The notes under the pieces: generated by a model
The model's database searches: none
What the model was told of the DNA's origin: nothing
What the model saw: only the letters and a program-made list of their open reading frames with translations
Assembly (NCBI GenBank): GCA_965200775.1
Contig: OZ241383.1
Span: forward strand, 1,488,001-1,552,000
Direction: 5' to 3'
Origin: Poriferisocius sp965200775
Lineage (GTDB): Bacteria; Actinomycetota; Acidimicrobiia; Acidimicrobiales; Bin134
DNA length: 64,000 bases
Shown: piece by piece, positions 22,152-29,597 of the stretch
How the letters are laid out: each line of letters begins with the position of its first letter
Position numbering within the stretch: position 1 is the stretch's first letter
Program-made: the position numbers and the translations under genes

Positions 22152-23350
22152 GACTTCAACACCGCGTCGAGGATGCTCACGCCGTGGGCGATCTCGTCGT
22201 CGCTGATGATCAGCGGCGGCGCGATCCGCAGCGAGGTGGGCCCGGCGGTGCCCAGCACCAGTCCCGCGGCCATCGCTGCGCTCACCACCTCGGACACAGG
22301 GTGCTCGCCGGCCAGATCAACACCCAGCAGCAGGCCCCTGCCCCGCACGCTTGCCACCCCGTCCAGCGCTTCCACCGCGCTTCGCATTGTTTGGCCGGCG
22401 GAGGCTGCGAGAGCGGGAAGGTCGATTTCCTCCATCACCTCGAGGGTGGCCTTGGCCGCCGACGTCGCCAGAGGCTGGCCCCCGAAGGTGGTTGCGTGGT
22501 CGCCGGGGCCAAAAGCGGCGGCCACATCGGCCCGGGCCCAGCACGCGCCGATCGGCATGCCGTTGCCCAGTGCCTTGGCCATGGTGACCACGTCGGGAAC
22601 AACCCCGTCGTGGTGGTGGGCGAACCAGCGGCCGGTACGGGCCAAGCCGGTCTGCACCTCGTCGAGCATGAACAGCAGCCCCCGGTCGTCGCACAGCTCG
22701 CGCACGGCCTGGAGGTAACCGGGGGACGGGACGTTGATGCCCCCCTCCCCCTGGATGGGCTCGAGCAACACGGCAGCGGTGGTGTCGTCGATGGCCCGCT
22801 CCAGCTCGGCAATGTTGTCCCAGGGAACGTGTCGGAACCCCTCGGGCAGGGGCTGGAACGCCTCGTGCTTTTCGGCCTGGCCAGTGGCGTGCAGGGTGGC
22901 CAGGGTGCGGCCGTGGAACGACCGGCCGGCGCTGATCACCGTGTGGTGGCCCCGTCCCCCCCATTTGCGGGCCAGCTTGATGGCGCACTCGTTGGACTCG
23001 GCCCCGCTGTTGGCGAAGAACACCTGCCCGGCCGGGCCCCCGATGAGCCGGTCGATGGTGCGAGCCACGTGCATCTGGGGCTCGGTGGCGTACAGGTTGG
23101 ACACATGGCACAGGGTGCGGGCCTGCTCCGCCACCGCCTCGGCTACCCTGGGGTGGGCGTGGCCAAGGCTGCACACCGCGATGCCGCTGAGCAGGTCCAG
23201 GTAGCGGGTGCCGTCGCGGTCCCACAACCAACACCCCTCGCCGCGCACGAACATAACCGGCGGCGGGCCGTAGGTGGGCATGAGCGGGCAGTGGTCGGCG
23301 TCGCTGCCGGTCGCTTCGGGATGGCCCACCGCATCGGTGTGAACGGTCAT
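22148..23350 (-). CDS. argD: Acetylornithine aminotransferase
   Basis: 400 residues from ATG 23350, preceded by GGAGGAGTAACC, an ideal ribosome binding site; the frame is open to 23410 but that lies inside argB. PLP enzyme of class III: GIAVCSLGHAHPRV, FFANSGAESNECAIKLARK, LEPIQGEGGINVP, FMLDEVQTGLARTGRWFA and the PLP lysine in VTMAKALGNGMPIGA. Converts N-acetylglutamate semialdehyde to N-acetylornithine. Two bases separate it from argB. Confidence 0.95.
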   Translation of the reverse strand: MTVHTDAVGHPEATGSDADHCPLMPTYGPPPVMFVRGEGCWLWDRDGTRYLDLLSGIAVCSLGHAHPRVAEAVAEQARTLCHVSNLYATEPQMHVARTIDRLIGGPAGQVFFANSGAESNECAIKLARKWGGRGHHTVISAGRSFHGRTLATLHATGQAEKHEAFQPLPEGFRHVPWDNIAELERAIDDTTAAVLLEPIQGEGGINVPSPGYLQAVRELCDDRGLLFMLDEVQTGLARTGRWFAHHHDGVVPDVVTMAKALGNGMPIGACWARADVAAAFGPGDHATTFGGQPLATSAAKATLEVMEEIDLPALAASAGQTMRSAVEALDGVASVRGRGLLLGVDLAGEHPVSEVVSAAMAAGLVLGTAGPTSLRIAPPLIISDDEIAHGVSILDAVLKS

Positions 23351-23352
23351 GG

Positions 23353-24393
23353 TTACTCCTCCTCGCCGGGTTCGGCCTCGCCGGAACTCGGCTCGTCGTG
23401 ATCGGGACACACCATGGTGCCCACCCCGGCGTCGGTGAACAGCTCGAGCAGCAGCACGTGGGGCGTGGTGCCGTCCACCATGTGAGCCGAGGTCACCCCG
23501 TGGCGCACAGCGTGGATGGCGGCCTCCACCTTCGGGATCATGCCCCCACCCAGGGTGCCCGAGGCGATCATCTCCCCTAGGGCCGCCGGTGTTGTCTTGC
23601 TGATGAGCGAGGACGGGTCGTCGGGGTCGGCCAGCAGCCCCTCCACGTCGGTGAGGAACACAGCCTTGGCCGCTCCGAGGGCCCCGGCCAGAGTGCCCGC
23701 CACGGTGTCGGCGTTGATGTTGAGGGCCTGGCCGGTGGTGTCGGCCCCGATGGTGGACACCACCGGGATCAGGTTCTCGTCCAGCAGACGGTCGATTATG
23801 GCGGTATTGACGGTGTCCACCGTGCCCACGAAGCCGAGTTCGGGATTCTCGGCGCGAGCCTGGATCAACCCGGCGTCCTCACCGGAAACCCCCACGGCCA
23901 CCGGGCCGTGAACGTTGACAGCCGAGACGATGTCACGGTTGACCCGGCCCACCAGCACCATGCGGGCCACGTCGAGGGTCTCGGCGTCGGTTACCCGCAA
24001 CCCGTCCACGAATCGGGGTTTCAGCCCGAGCCGCTCCATCATCTCGCCGATCTGGGGACCACCGCCGTGGACTACCACGGGGCGGATGCCCACCGAGCGC
24101 ATAAGGGCCACGTCGGCAGCGAACCGGGCCAGGTGGTCGGCGTCCAGCACGCTGCCGCCGTACTTCACCACCACTGTGGCTCCGGCGAACCGCTGGATGT
24201 AGGGCAGGGCCTGGGTAAGCACCGCCGCGGTGGCCTCGGGGCTGAGACCTGCGGCCATCTCCGAACTGATGGGATCGGGGCTGAGACTCGTGGCCATCTC
24301 CGAACTGATGGGATCGGGGCTGAGACTCGCGGCTATCTCCGAACTGATGGGATCGGGCCCAACCGTGGGCTGGGCTGTGGGATCGGAGCTCAT
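23353..24393 (-). CDS. argB: Acetylglutamate kinase with repetitive N-terminal extension
   Basis: 346 residues from ATG 24393 (ATGA overlap with argJ). The kinase domain begins near residue 50: ATVVVKYGGSVLDADHLARF, VVVHGGGPQIGEMMERLGL, ALNINADTVAGTLAGALGAA, and TLGGGMIPKVEAAIHAV. It phosphorylates N-acetylglutamate and is usually the arginine-feedback step. The odd part is the first 45 residues, made of three near-identical 13-residue units (LSPDPISSEMA) encoded by 39-bp tandem repeats. Typical ArgB is about 295-300 residues. In-frame ATGs inside the repeats would give shorter proteins, so translation may start later. Confidence 0.93.
   Translation of the reverse strand: MSSDPTAQPTVGPDPISSEIAASLSPDPISSEMATSLSPDPISSEMAAGLSPEATAAVLTQALPYIQRFAGATVVVKYGGSVLDADHLARFAADVALMRSVGIRPVVVHGGGPQIGEMMERLGLKPRFVDGLRVTDAETLDVARMVLVGRVNRDIVSAVNVHGPVAVGVSGEDAGLIQARAENPELGFVGTVDTVNTAIIDRLLDENLIPVVSTIGADTTGQALNINADTVAGTLAGALGAAKAVFLTDVEGLLADPDDPSSLISKTTPAALGEMIASGTLGGGMIPKVEAAIHAVRHGVTSAHMVDGTTPHVLLLELFTDAGVGTMVCPDHDEPSSGEAEPGEEE
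24238..24354 (-). repeat. Three 39-bp in-frame tandem repeats in argB
   Basis: Units begin at 24238, 24277 and 24316, with only a few substitutions between them and a partial fourth unit after 24355. Each encodes a 13-residue unit with the core LSPDPISSE. The unit length is a multiple of three, so copy number can change without breaking the frame. Confidence 0.9.
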
Positions 24394-25547
24394 GAGGTGC
24401 CCATGTTCTCGTCGATGTAGGCGTGGGTGAGGTCGGTGGTGATGATCCGGGCCGAGCCCGGGCCCAGGCCCAGGTCCACGTTCAGGTCGAGCCGGCGTCT
24501 CGTCATGTACTGGGCCAGTTCGGGGGGATGGGCCGGTTCGCCGTTCTGGTACACCACGTGGGGGCCGTAGGCGATGGTCAGCTTGGTGTGGTCGAAGGCC
24601 ACCCCCGCTGCGCCCATCTCCGAGGCGATGCGCCCCCAGTAGGGGTCTTGCCCGTACCAGGAACACTTCACGAGCTGGCAGTTGGCGGTGTCTCGAGCAG
24701 CTTTGGCGGCCTCTTCGTCGGAGGCCGCGCCGGTCACCCGGAGGAACACCGTCTTGGTTGAACCCTCGGCGTCGTCGGCCATCTGAAGGGCCAGGCTCTC
24801 GCAGGCCGCGGCCACCGCGGCCGACAGGGCATCGGGTTTGACCGGGCCGGCCTTGCCGTTGGCCAGCATCAACACGGTGTCGTTGGTGGACTCGGCACCG
24901 TCCACGGTGAGGGTGTTGAACGTGCCGGCCACCCCGGTTCTGAGCGCGCTTTGGAGGGTGACGGGGTCGGCGGCCGCGTCGGTCACCAGCACCGCCAGCA
25001 TGGTGGCCATGTTGGGCTCCAGCATGGCCGCTCCCTTGGCCATGCCTGCCACGGTGAAGCCGTCACCAGAGATCACCACCTGCTTGGACACGGTGTCGGT
25101 CGTCATGATGGCCTCGGCTGCTTGCGGGCCGCTGCTGTCGTCGCTGGCTGCAACCGCGGCGGCGATGCCCGCAGATACCGCTTCCATGGACAGGTTGTAG
25201 CCGATAAGCCCGGTTGAGCACACCAGCACCTCCTCGGTGCCAACCCCGAGAGCGGCCGCCGTCTCGGCGCACATCCGGCGGGCGTCGGCCATTCCCTGGG
25301 CCCCGGTGGCCGCATTGGCGTTGCCGCTGTTGAGCACCACCGCAGCGGCCCGCCCTCCGGTGGCGGCCAGATGCTCCCGACACACCAGCACCGGGGCGGC
25401 GGTCATCTTGTTGGAGGTGAACACCCCGGCCGCACTCACCGGGGCGGCGTCGGCGGTGGCCACAACAGCAAGATCGGGCCGCTCGTTGGACTTGATCCCA
25501 CAAGCCACCCCCGCCGCGGTGAAACCCGGTACTTCGGTCACGCTCAT
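24390..25547 (-). CDS. argJ: Bifunctional ornithine acetyltransferase / N-acetylglutamate synthase
   Basis: 385 residues from ATG 25547, overlapping the argC stop (ATGA). Recycles the acetyl group from N-acetylornithine to glutamate. Motifs: SNKMTAAPVLVCREHL, VLNSGNANAATGAQGM, VLVCSTGLIGYNL (oxyanion-hole region), and the autocleavage site EPNMATMLAVLVTDA where the Thr becomes the N-terminal nucleophile of the beta chain. Also NDTVLMLANGKAG and YGQDPYWGRI. A cyclic acetyl pathway is implied, with no separate ArgA or ArgE in the cluster. Confidence 0.96.
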   Translation of the reverse strand: MSVTEVPGFTAAGVACGIKSNERPDLAVVATADAAPVSAAGVFTSNKMTAAPVLVCREHLAATGGRAAAVVLNSGNANAATGAQGMADARRMCAETAAALGVGTEEVLVCSTGLIGYNLSMEAVSAGIAAAVAASDDSSGPQAAEAIMTTDTVSKQVVISGDGFTVAGMAKGAAMLEPNMATMLAVLVTDAAADPVTLQSALRTGVAGTFNTLTVDGAESTNDTVLMLANGKAGPVKPDALSAAVAAACESLALQMADDAEGSTKTVFLRVTGAASDEEAAKAARDTANCQLVKCSWYGQDPYWGRIASEMGAAGVAFDHTKLTIAYGPHVVYQNGEPAHPPELAQYMTRRRLDLNVDLGLGPGSARIITTDLTHAYIDENMGTS

Positions 25548-26584
25548 GGGTACACCCCCACTGCTGTCAGCCCATAGCTCTCGGGCAGCCCGCAAACCAG
25601 ATTGGCGCACTGGATGGCCTGTCCGGCTGCGCCCTTGCCCAGGTTGTCGATTGCACTCAGTGCCACGACGGTGTTGGTGCGGGGGTCGTGGCGAACGGTG
25701 AGGTGGGCCGCGTTCGAGCCCAGGGTGGCCTTGGTGGACGGCGGGCGCTCCGACACCACGACGAACGGTTCGCCGGCGTAGAACTCGCCCAGCGCGCCGA
25801 GCAGTGTTTCGGTGGAGGCCTCCCCGGTGGGCTGGGCGTAGCAGGTGGCCAAGATGCCCCGGTTCATTGGAGCTAGATGGGGGGTGAACAGCACCGACGC
25901 TCCGGTGGCTTGCTGGATCTCGGGTGTGTGGCGGTGGTCGAGAAGCCCGTAAGCGGTGAAGTCCTCATCGACGGCGCAAAAGGTGGTGTGGGCTTTCGGC
26001 GGGCGGCCCGCACCCGACACCCCGCTGGCCGCGTCCACGATGATCCCCTCCGCGCTGATGAGTCCCGTGCGGACCAGTGGCGCGATGGCCAGCGCAGCAG
26101 CGGTGGGATAGCAGCCGGGAACAGCCACCGCGGTGGCCTCGGCCAGGTCGTCCCGGAACAGCTCGGGCAGGCCATAGGCAAAGCGGTCGAGCAATTCGGG
26201 AGCGTGGTGAGGTTCCCCGTACCACTGCCGGTATAGCCCGGCGTCCTTCAGCCTGAAGTCGGCGGCCAGATCAATGGCGGGCTTGCTCCGGCTCAGAATG
26301 TCCCCGGCAACCTCCATCGACTGCCCGTGGGGCAGGGCCAGAAACGCCAGCGCCACGTCGTCTAGCAACTCGGAGTGGTACTTGGCAAACTCCCAGCCTT
26401 CCACCACCGGAGCCAGATGAGGATAGAGCGCGGCGACGTTCTGGCCGGCCTGGGTGTCGCCGGTCACGAAGCCCACCTCGAACGAGGGGTGCTGGGCCAG
26501 CAGGCGCATCAACTCCGCGCCCACGTACCCCGACGCCCCGATAATCCCCACGGGGATCCTCTCAGTGTGGGTCTTGCTCCCCAT
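25544..26584 (-). CDS. argC: N-acetyl-gamma-glutamyl-phosphate reductase
   Basis: 346 residues from ATG 26584. NADPH-dependent reduction of N-acetylglutamyl phosphate. NADP-binding VGIIGASGYVGAELMRLL, ALPHGQSMEV, DLAADFRL, catalytic-cysteine motif VAVPGCYPTAAALAIAPLV, and HLAPMNRGILATCY. First gene of the arginine operon. An in-frame ATG six codons upstream (26602) lies within the presumed -10 region, so 26584 is preferred; the -10 CATACT ends six bases before it, pointing to a leaderless transcript. Confidence 0.95.
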   Translation of the reverse strand: MGSKTHTERIPVGIIGASGYVGAELMRLLAQHPSFEVGFVTGDTQAGQNVAALYPHLAPVVEGWEFAKYHSELLDDVALAFLALPHGQSMEVAGDILSRSKPAIDLAADFRLKDAGLYRQWYGEPHHAPELLDRFAYGLPELFRDDLAEATAVAVPGCYPTAAALAIAPLVRTGLISAEGIIVDAASGVSGAGRPPKAHTTFCAVDEDFTAYGLLDHRHTPEIQQATGASVLFTPHLAPMNRGILATCYAQPTGEASTETLLGALGEFYAGEPFVVVSERPPSTKATLGSNAAHLTVRHDPRTNTVVALSAIDNLGKGAAGQAIQCANLVCGLPESYGLTAVGVYP

Positions 26585-26588
26585 GAAC

Positions 26589-26620
26589 AAAGTATGCATC
26601 ACTTTGCATACTCATGCAAA
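26589..26620 (-). promoter_or_regulatory. argC promoter with ARG-box-like operator
   Basis: On the minus strand TTGCAT (26614-26619), a 17-base spacer and CATACT (26591-26596), followed after six bases by the argC ATG. The whole promoter is built of TGCAT/ATGCA blocks (TTTGCATGAGTATGCA, then GTGATGCATAC), like the TGCAT-containing ARG boxes described for Streptomyces argC. ArgR binding here would cover both promoter elements, and argR is inside the operon, giving autoregulation. Confidence 0.65.
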
Positions 26621-26697
26621 CCAATTGAGGCTGCTCGTGCCCTCTCGACTGAACTTCATCCGCGACGGCGGTTCGCGATGCGGCGGTCGATCCCGGT

Positions 26698-28005
26698 TTA
26701 GGGGGTGGGGTGCCAGAGGGTTTCGATGGGGGCTGAGTGGAGACGGTCGCCTAGCGAGACGCCTGAGTCGGCGGTGTGGAAGAGCACGCCTGCGCGAAAG
26801 GCGCCCGGGTCGATGTCGTCGACCATGTCTCTGAAGGCGGCGAGGTGCTTGTGGTCGCGGGCTTGGGGGGAGGCGGTGGCTTTGACCTCTATGGCGACGA
26901 GCGCGCCGTCGGCCCGCTCGATTATGAGGTCGACCTCTCGTTTGGCTTTGTCGCGGTAGTGGTGCAGGCGAACCGACATGTCGCTCACTTCGACCATTTT
27001 GGCTATCTCGGCGACCACGAAGGTTTCGAGCAGCGCTCCCGTGGCGGTGGCGGTGGGGGGGCGCAGGGCGTGAGCGTCGAGGCCCAGCAGCGAGGCGGCG
27101 AGGCCGCTGTCGGTGAGATGGATCTTCGGCCGGCGCACCGGACGGGACGCCAGGTTGCGTATCCACGCAGGCAGCTCATGGGTGAGGAACACGGTCTGCA
27201 GCCAGCCGAGGTAAGACGTGATCGTGGACCTGTCAGCCCCCAGGTGGTTGCACCAGTTCGCCAGGTTGACCTCGGCCGAAGTGTTGGCAGCCACGAGCTG
27301 CAGCAGCCGGTGCAGCAGTGGCAGACGGCGAAGGTCGCCGAGCGCCGAAACGTCGCGGCTGGTCACGGTCTCGACATAGCTCTGGAACCAGCGCTGCCGG
27401 GCCCGCCGTCCGAGCGGCAGCGCCTCCGGGTAGCCGCCCGAGCACACCAGCTGCAGATACTCGTTGCGCGTGGCGGGGCTCGAGAGCGCGGCCGGCGCGC
27501 TGAAGGTGCCCTCGAACATCTGCTCAAGCGGACTCGGCGCCCCGTCGGTGGCATCCCAAGCTGCGCCTGCGAGCTCCGCCTGTGACAGTGGCCAGAGCCG
27601 CATGATAATCGCCCGCCCTGCCAGGGACTCGCTGATCGTCGGCACTGTAAGGAAGTTGGTCGAGCCCGTAAGCAGGAACCGACCGGGCGAGGGATCGTCG
27701 TCGACGGCCAGCTTGATCTCGCGCACGAGGCGCTGCCCGGCGAGCTGCACTTCGTCGACCACCAGAGGGAACGGGCCCGTCCGCACCAGCGTGTGGGGAT
27801 CGCCGTCGGCCGCGGCGCGCATCTGCGAGTCGTCCATGGAGACATAGCGGCCGCCTAGCTGCGCTGCAACGGCCCGCGCCAGGGTCGTCTTGCCGCTCTG
27901 CCGCGCGCCGTGCAGCACCAACACCCGCGCCCACCCCATCGCATCGCCAATGTGCGTCTGCTGATGCCTGACAACATTCCCCCGAGGCATCTCCCGAACG
28001 TTCAC
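26698..28005 (-). CDS. AAA+ ATPase with DUF4143 (AAA_14 family)
   Basis: 435 residues. Walker A LHGARQSGKTTLARAV, Walker B FPLVVDEVQ, sensor LLTGSTNF, then ESLAGRAIIMRLWPLSQAEL typical of AAA_14. The DUF4143 half has VTSRDVSAL, HLTDSGLAASLLG and a nuclease-like end HHYRDKAKREVDLIIERADG then ALVAIEVKA (E/D...D...ExK pattern, resembling PD-(D/E)XK). Such proteins are common in accessory regions; the biological role is unknown. GTG start with TAGAGT ending six bases upstream and three 23-bp iterons just before. It starts the accessory block between argC and pheT. Confidence 0.85.
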   Translation of the reverse strand: MNVREMPRGNVVRHQQTHIGDAMGWARVLVLHGARQSGKTTLARAVAAQLGGRYVSMDDSQMRAAADGDPHTLVRTGPFPLVVDEVQLAGQRLVREIKLAVDDDPSPGRFLLTGSTNFLTVPTISESLAGRAIIMRLWPLSQAELAGAAWDATDGAPSPLEQMFEGTFSAPAALSSPATRNEYLQLVCSGGYPEALPLGRRARQRWFQSYVETVTSRDVSALGDLRRLPLLHRLLQLVAANTSAEVNLANWCNHLGADRSTITSYLGWLQTVFLTHELPAWIRNLASRPVRRPKIHLTDSGLAASLLGLDAHALRPPTATATGALLETFVVAEIAKMVEVSDMSVRLHHYRDKAKREVDLIIERADGALVAIEVKATASPQARDHKHLAAFRDMVDDIDPGAFRAGVLFHTADSGVSLGDRLHSAPIETLWHPTP

Positions 28006-28011
28006 CCAACG

Positions 28012-28017
28012 ACTCTA
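28012..28017 (-). promoter_or_regulatory. -10 box (TAGAGT) of the DUF4143 ATPase gene
   Basis: TAGAGT ends six bases before the GTG at 28005, with no ribosome binding site. Its -35 zone falls in the first iteron (28025-28047). Confidence 0.5.
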
Positions 28018-28024
28018 GCTCGGC

Positions 28025-28093
28025 TAACCCCAATTCTGCAACACCAGTAACCCCACTTTTGTAAGGCTTCTAACCCCAATTCTGTAACACCAC
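28025..28093 (-). repeat. Three 23-bp iterons upstream of the DUF4143 ATPase gene
   Basis: Units begin at 28025, 28048 and 28071, exactly 23 bp apart. On the plus strand each starts TAACCCCA, then A/C TT C/T TG and C/T AA. Copies 1 and 3 are nearly identical; copy 2 diverges in its last third. The period of about two helical turns puts the repeats on one DNA face, over and upstream of the promoter. Probably an operator array. Confidence 0.7.
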
Positions 28094-28704
28094 TAGCCAT
28101 ACATCCGCAACACCGGACCCGCAGGCCGATAGCTGCGGCGGCTGATTACGCCGGCGGCGCTGTTGAGGTAGTAGCGCGTTTGCAGGGCCAGGCTTTGTTC
28201 GAGGGCGGCGATCACTGCCAGGGACACGCCAACGCTGGCGGTGAGTTCGAGGACCGCCTCGTCGCCGTCTTCGTCGCGGACGATGTACAGCCATGTTGCG
28301 CTTTCGACTTCTCGGGTGGGCGTTCCCTTGATGCGGCGGTCGCCGGAGGTGAAGTCGAGGCCGTCGGGAAGGAGTTGCGCTCCGGGATGGGCGGGGCGCA
28401 ACTCGTAGGTGAGTTGGCCGTCGCCGCCGGTCGCTTCGGGGAGGTTGAGCAATACCCCCTCGTCCACCCGCCACTCCTGCTCGGGAATCTCGGCGCCGCC
28501 GAAGCTCGGGACGCTGTTCGGGGCGTCAGTGGCGACGTTGGCGGTCGCCGACCAGATGCTCCTGGTGACGGTGGGCGCGGCTGAGTTGCCTCGAGGCTCG
28601 GATGTGATTCTCACTGCCTTGGGCATCAGCCAGGTGACGGTGGCGGCGCCTTCGCCGGCTTCGGCCTTGACGGCGGTGGGCGCGGCCAGCGACTCGGAAC
28701 CCAT
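28093..28704 (-). CDS. Fragment 6: C-terminal part of the Fn3 protein
   Basis: 203 codons, in the same frame as the preceding fragment beyond the TAG. Contains a putative-Ig-like module (LPEATGGDGQLTYELRPAHP, LDFTSGDRRIKGTPTREVES, IVRDEDGDEAVLELTASV) and ends LRMYG. There is no LPxTG motif or membrane anchor. Confidence 0.6.
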   Translation of the reverse strand: MGSESLAAPTAVKAEAGEGAATVTWLMPKAVRITSEPRGNSAAPTVTRSIWSATANVATDAPNSVPSFGGAEIPEQEWRVDEGVLLNLPEATGGDGQLTYELRPAHPGAQLLPDGLDFTSGDRRIKGTPTREVESATWLYIVRDEDGDEAVLELTASVGVSLAVIAALEQSLALQTRYYLNSAAGVISRRSYRPAGPVLRMYG

Positions 28705-28818
28705 GCCGCCCGCGCCGCTGCCCTGGTACAGGGTCTCCAGCTTGACCGTGTAGCTCGTGCCGGTGACGAAGGGACTCGTCGTTATGCTGGAAGTTCTGTA
28801 TTGGGTGTTGCTAGAGAC

Positions 28819-29597
28819 CTAGTAGAGGTCGTAGGCGGTGTCGCCGACGTACAGCTTGAGCCCGTTCTCTGCGGCTTGCGGCAATCGACTGTTGTTGAAG
28901 TCGACCACAATCCAGTTATCGGCAGGGGTGTAGTACATCGAGGTAATGACGTGGGTGTTGCTCTGGCCCGGGGGATAGATGAAGCTGATCGGGTCAATGC
29001 TGCCAAAGGCCGGACTGTTGTTGTAGCCGATGAAGCCGAACCGTGTTCCCGCCGTCAGGCTTCCTGTATACATGGTTTGGGGCGGCCCCGGGGTCGTGCT
29101 CTGCTCGTTGGAGGGGAGGTCGCCCTTGGTCGAGAAGCCGCGGATCTGGAAGGTGTACTGCGTGCCTTTGGTAAGGCCCGTCACCGTGTGGCTGCGGGTG
29201 CTGGCGGTGCTGCCCGAGATGTCGGTCCAGGCGCCGTAGCCGCTACTGGTCTTGAAGCGGTACTGCCACTGGTGATGGTGCTGTCGGTCGGGCCGGTCCA
29301 GGCGAGCGCCACCCGCTCGCCGCTGTCGCCGCCCGCGTTCTCCGCGGTGAAGCCCCTCGGGTAGCTCGGCCCGCCGTAGTCAGGCCCCGCGAGCCGCAAG
29401 GTGACCACTTGGTTGTTGCTCAGGGAGGCAGTGGTGCTGTGATACACGCATGTGTCGTTGAACCCCCCAAGCTCCAGGTGCCCCGATGGTCCGTGTCGCC
29501 GACGGTCAACACCAGCGATTCGAAGGTATCCACGTTCACTATCGCGGGATCGGTCCTGACACACACGCTGCTGGGGCCGACCTGCACAGTGGTCCAT
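28819..29597 (-). pseudogene. Fragments 4 and 5 of the Fn3 protein
   Basis: Two short frames. One covers 29597-29275 with NDTCVYHSTTASLSNNQVVT, PRGFTAENAGGDSGERVALA and WTGPTDSTIT. The other covers 29184-28819 with VTGLTKGTQYTFQIRG and NGLKLYVGDTAYDLY. They are linked by a one-base loss near 29270, and the second ends at the Trp-to-TAG codon. Confidence 0.65.
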
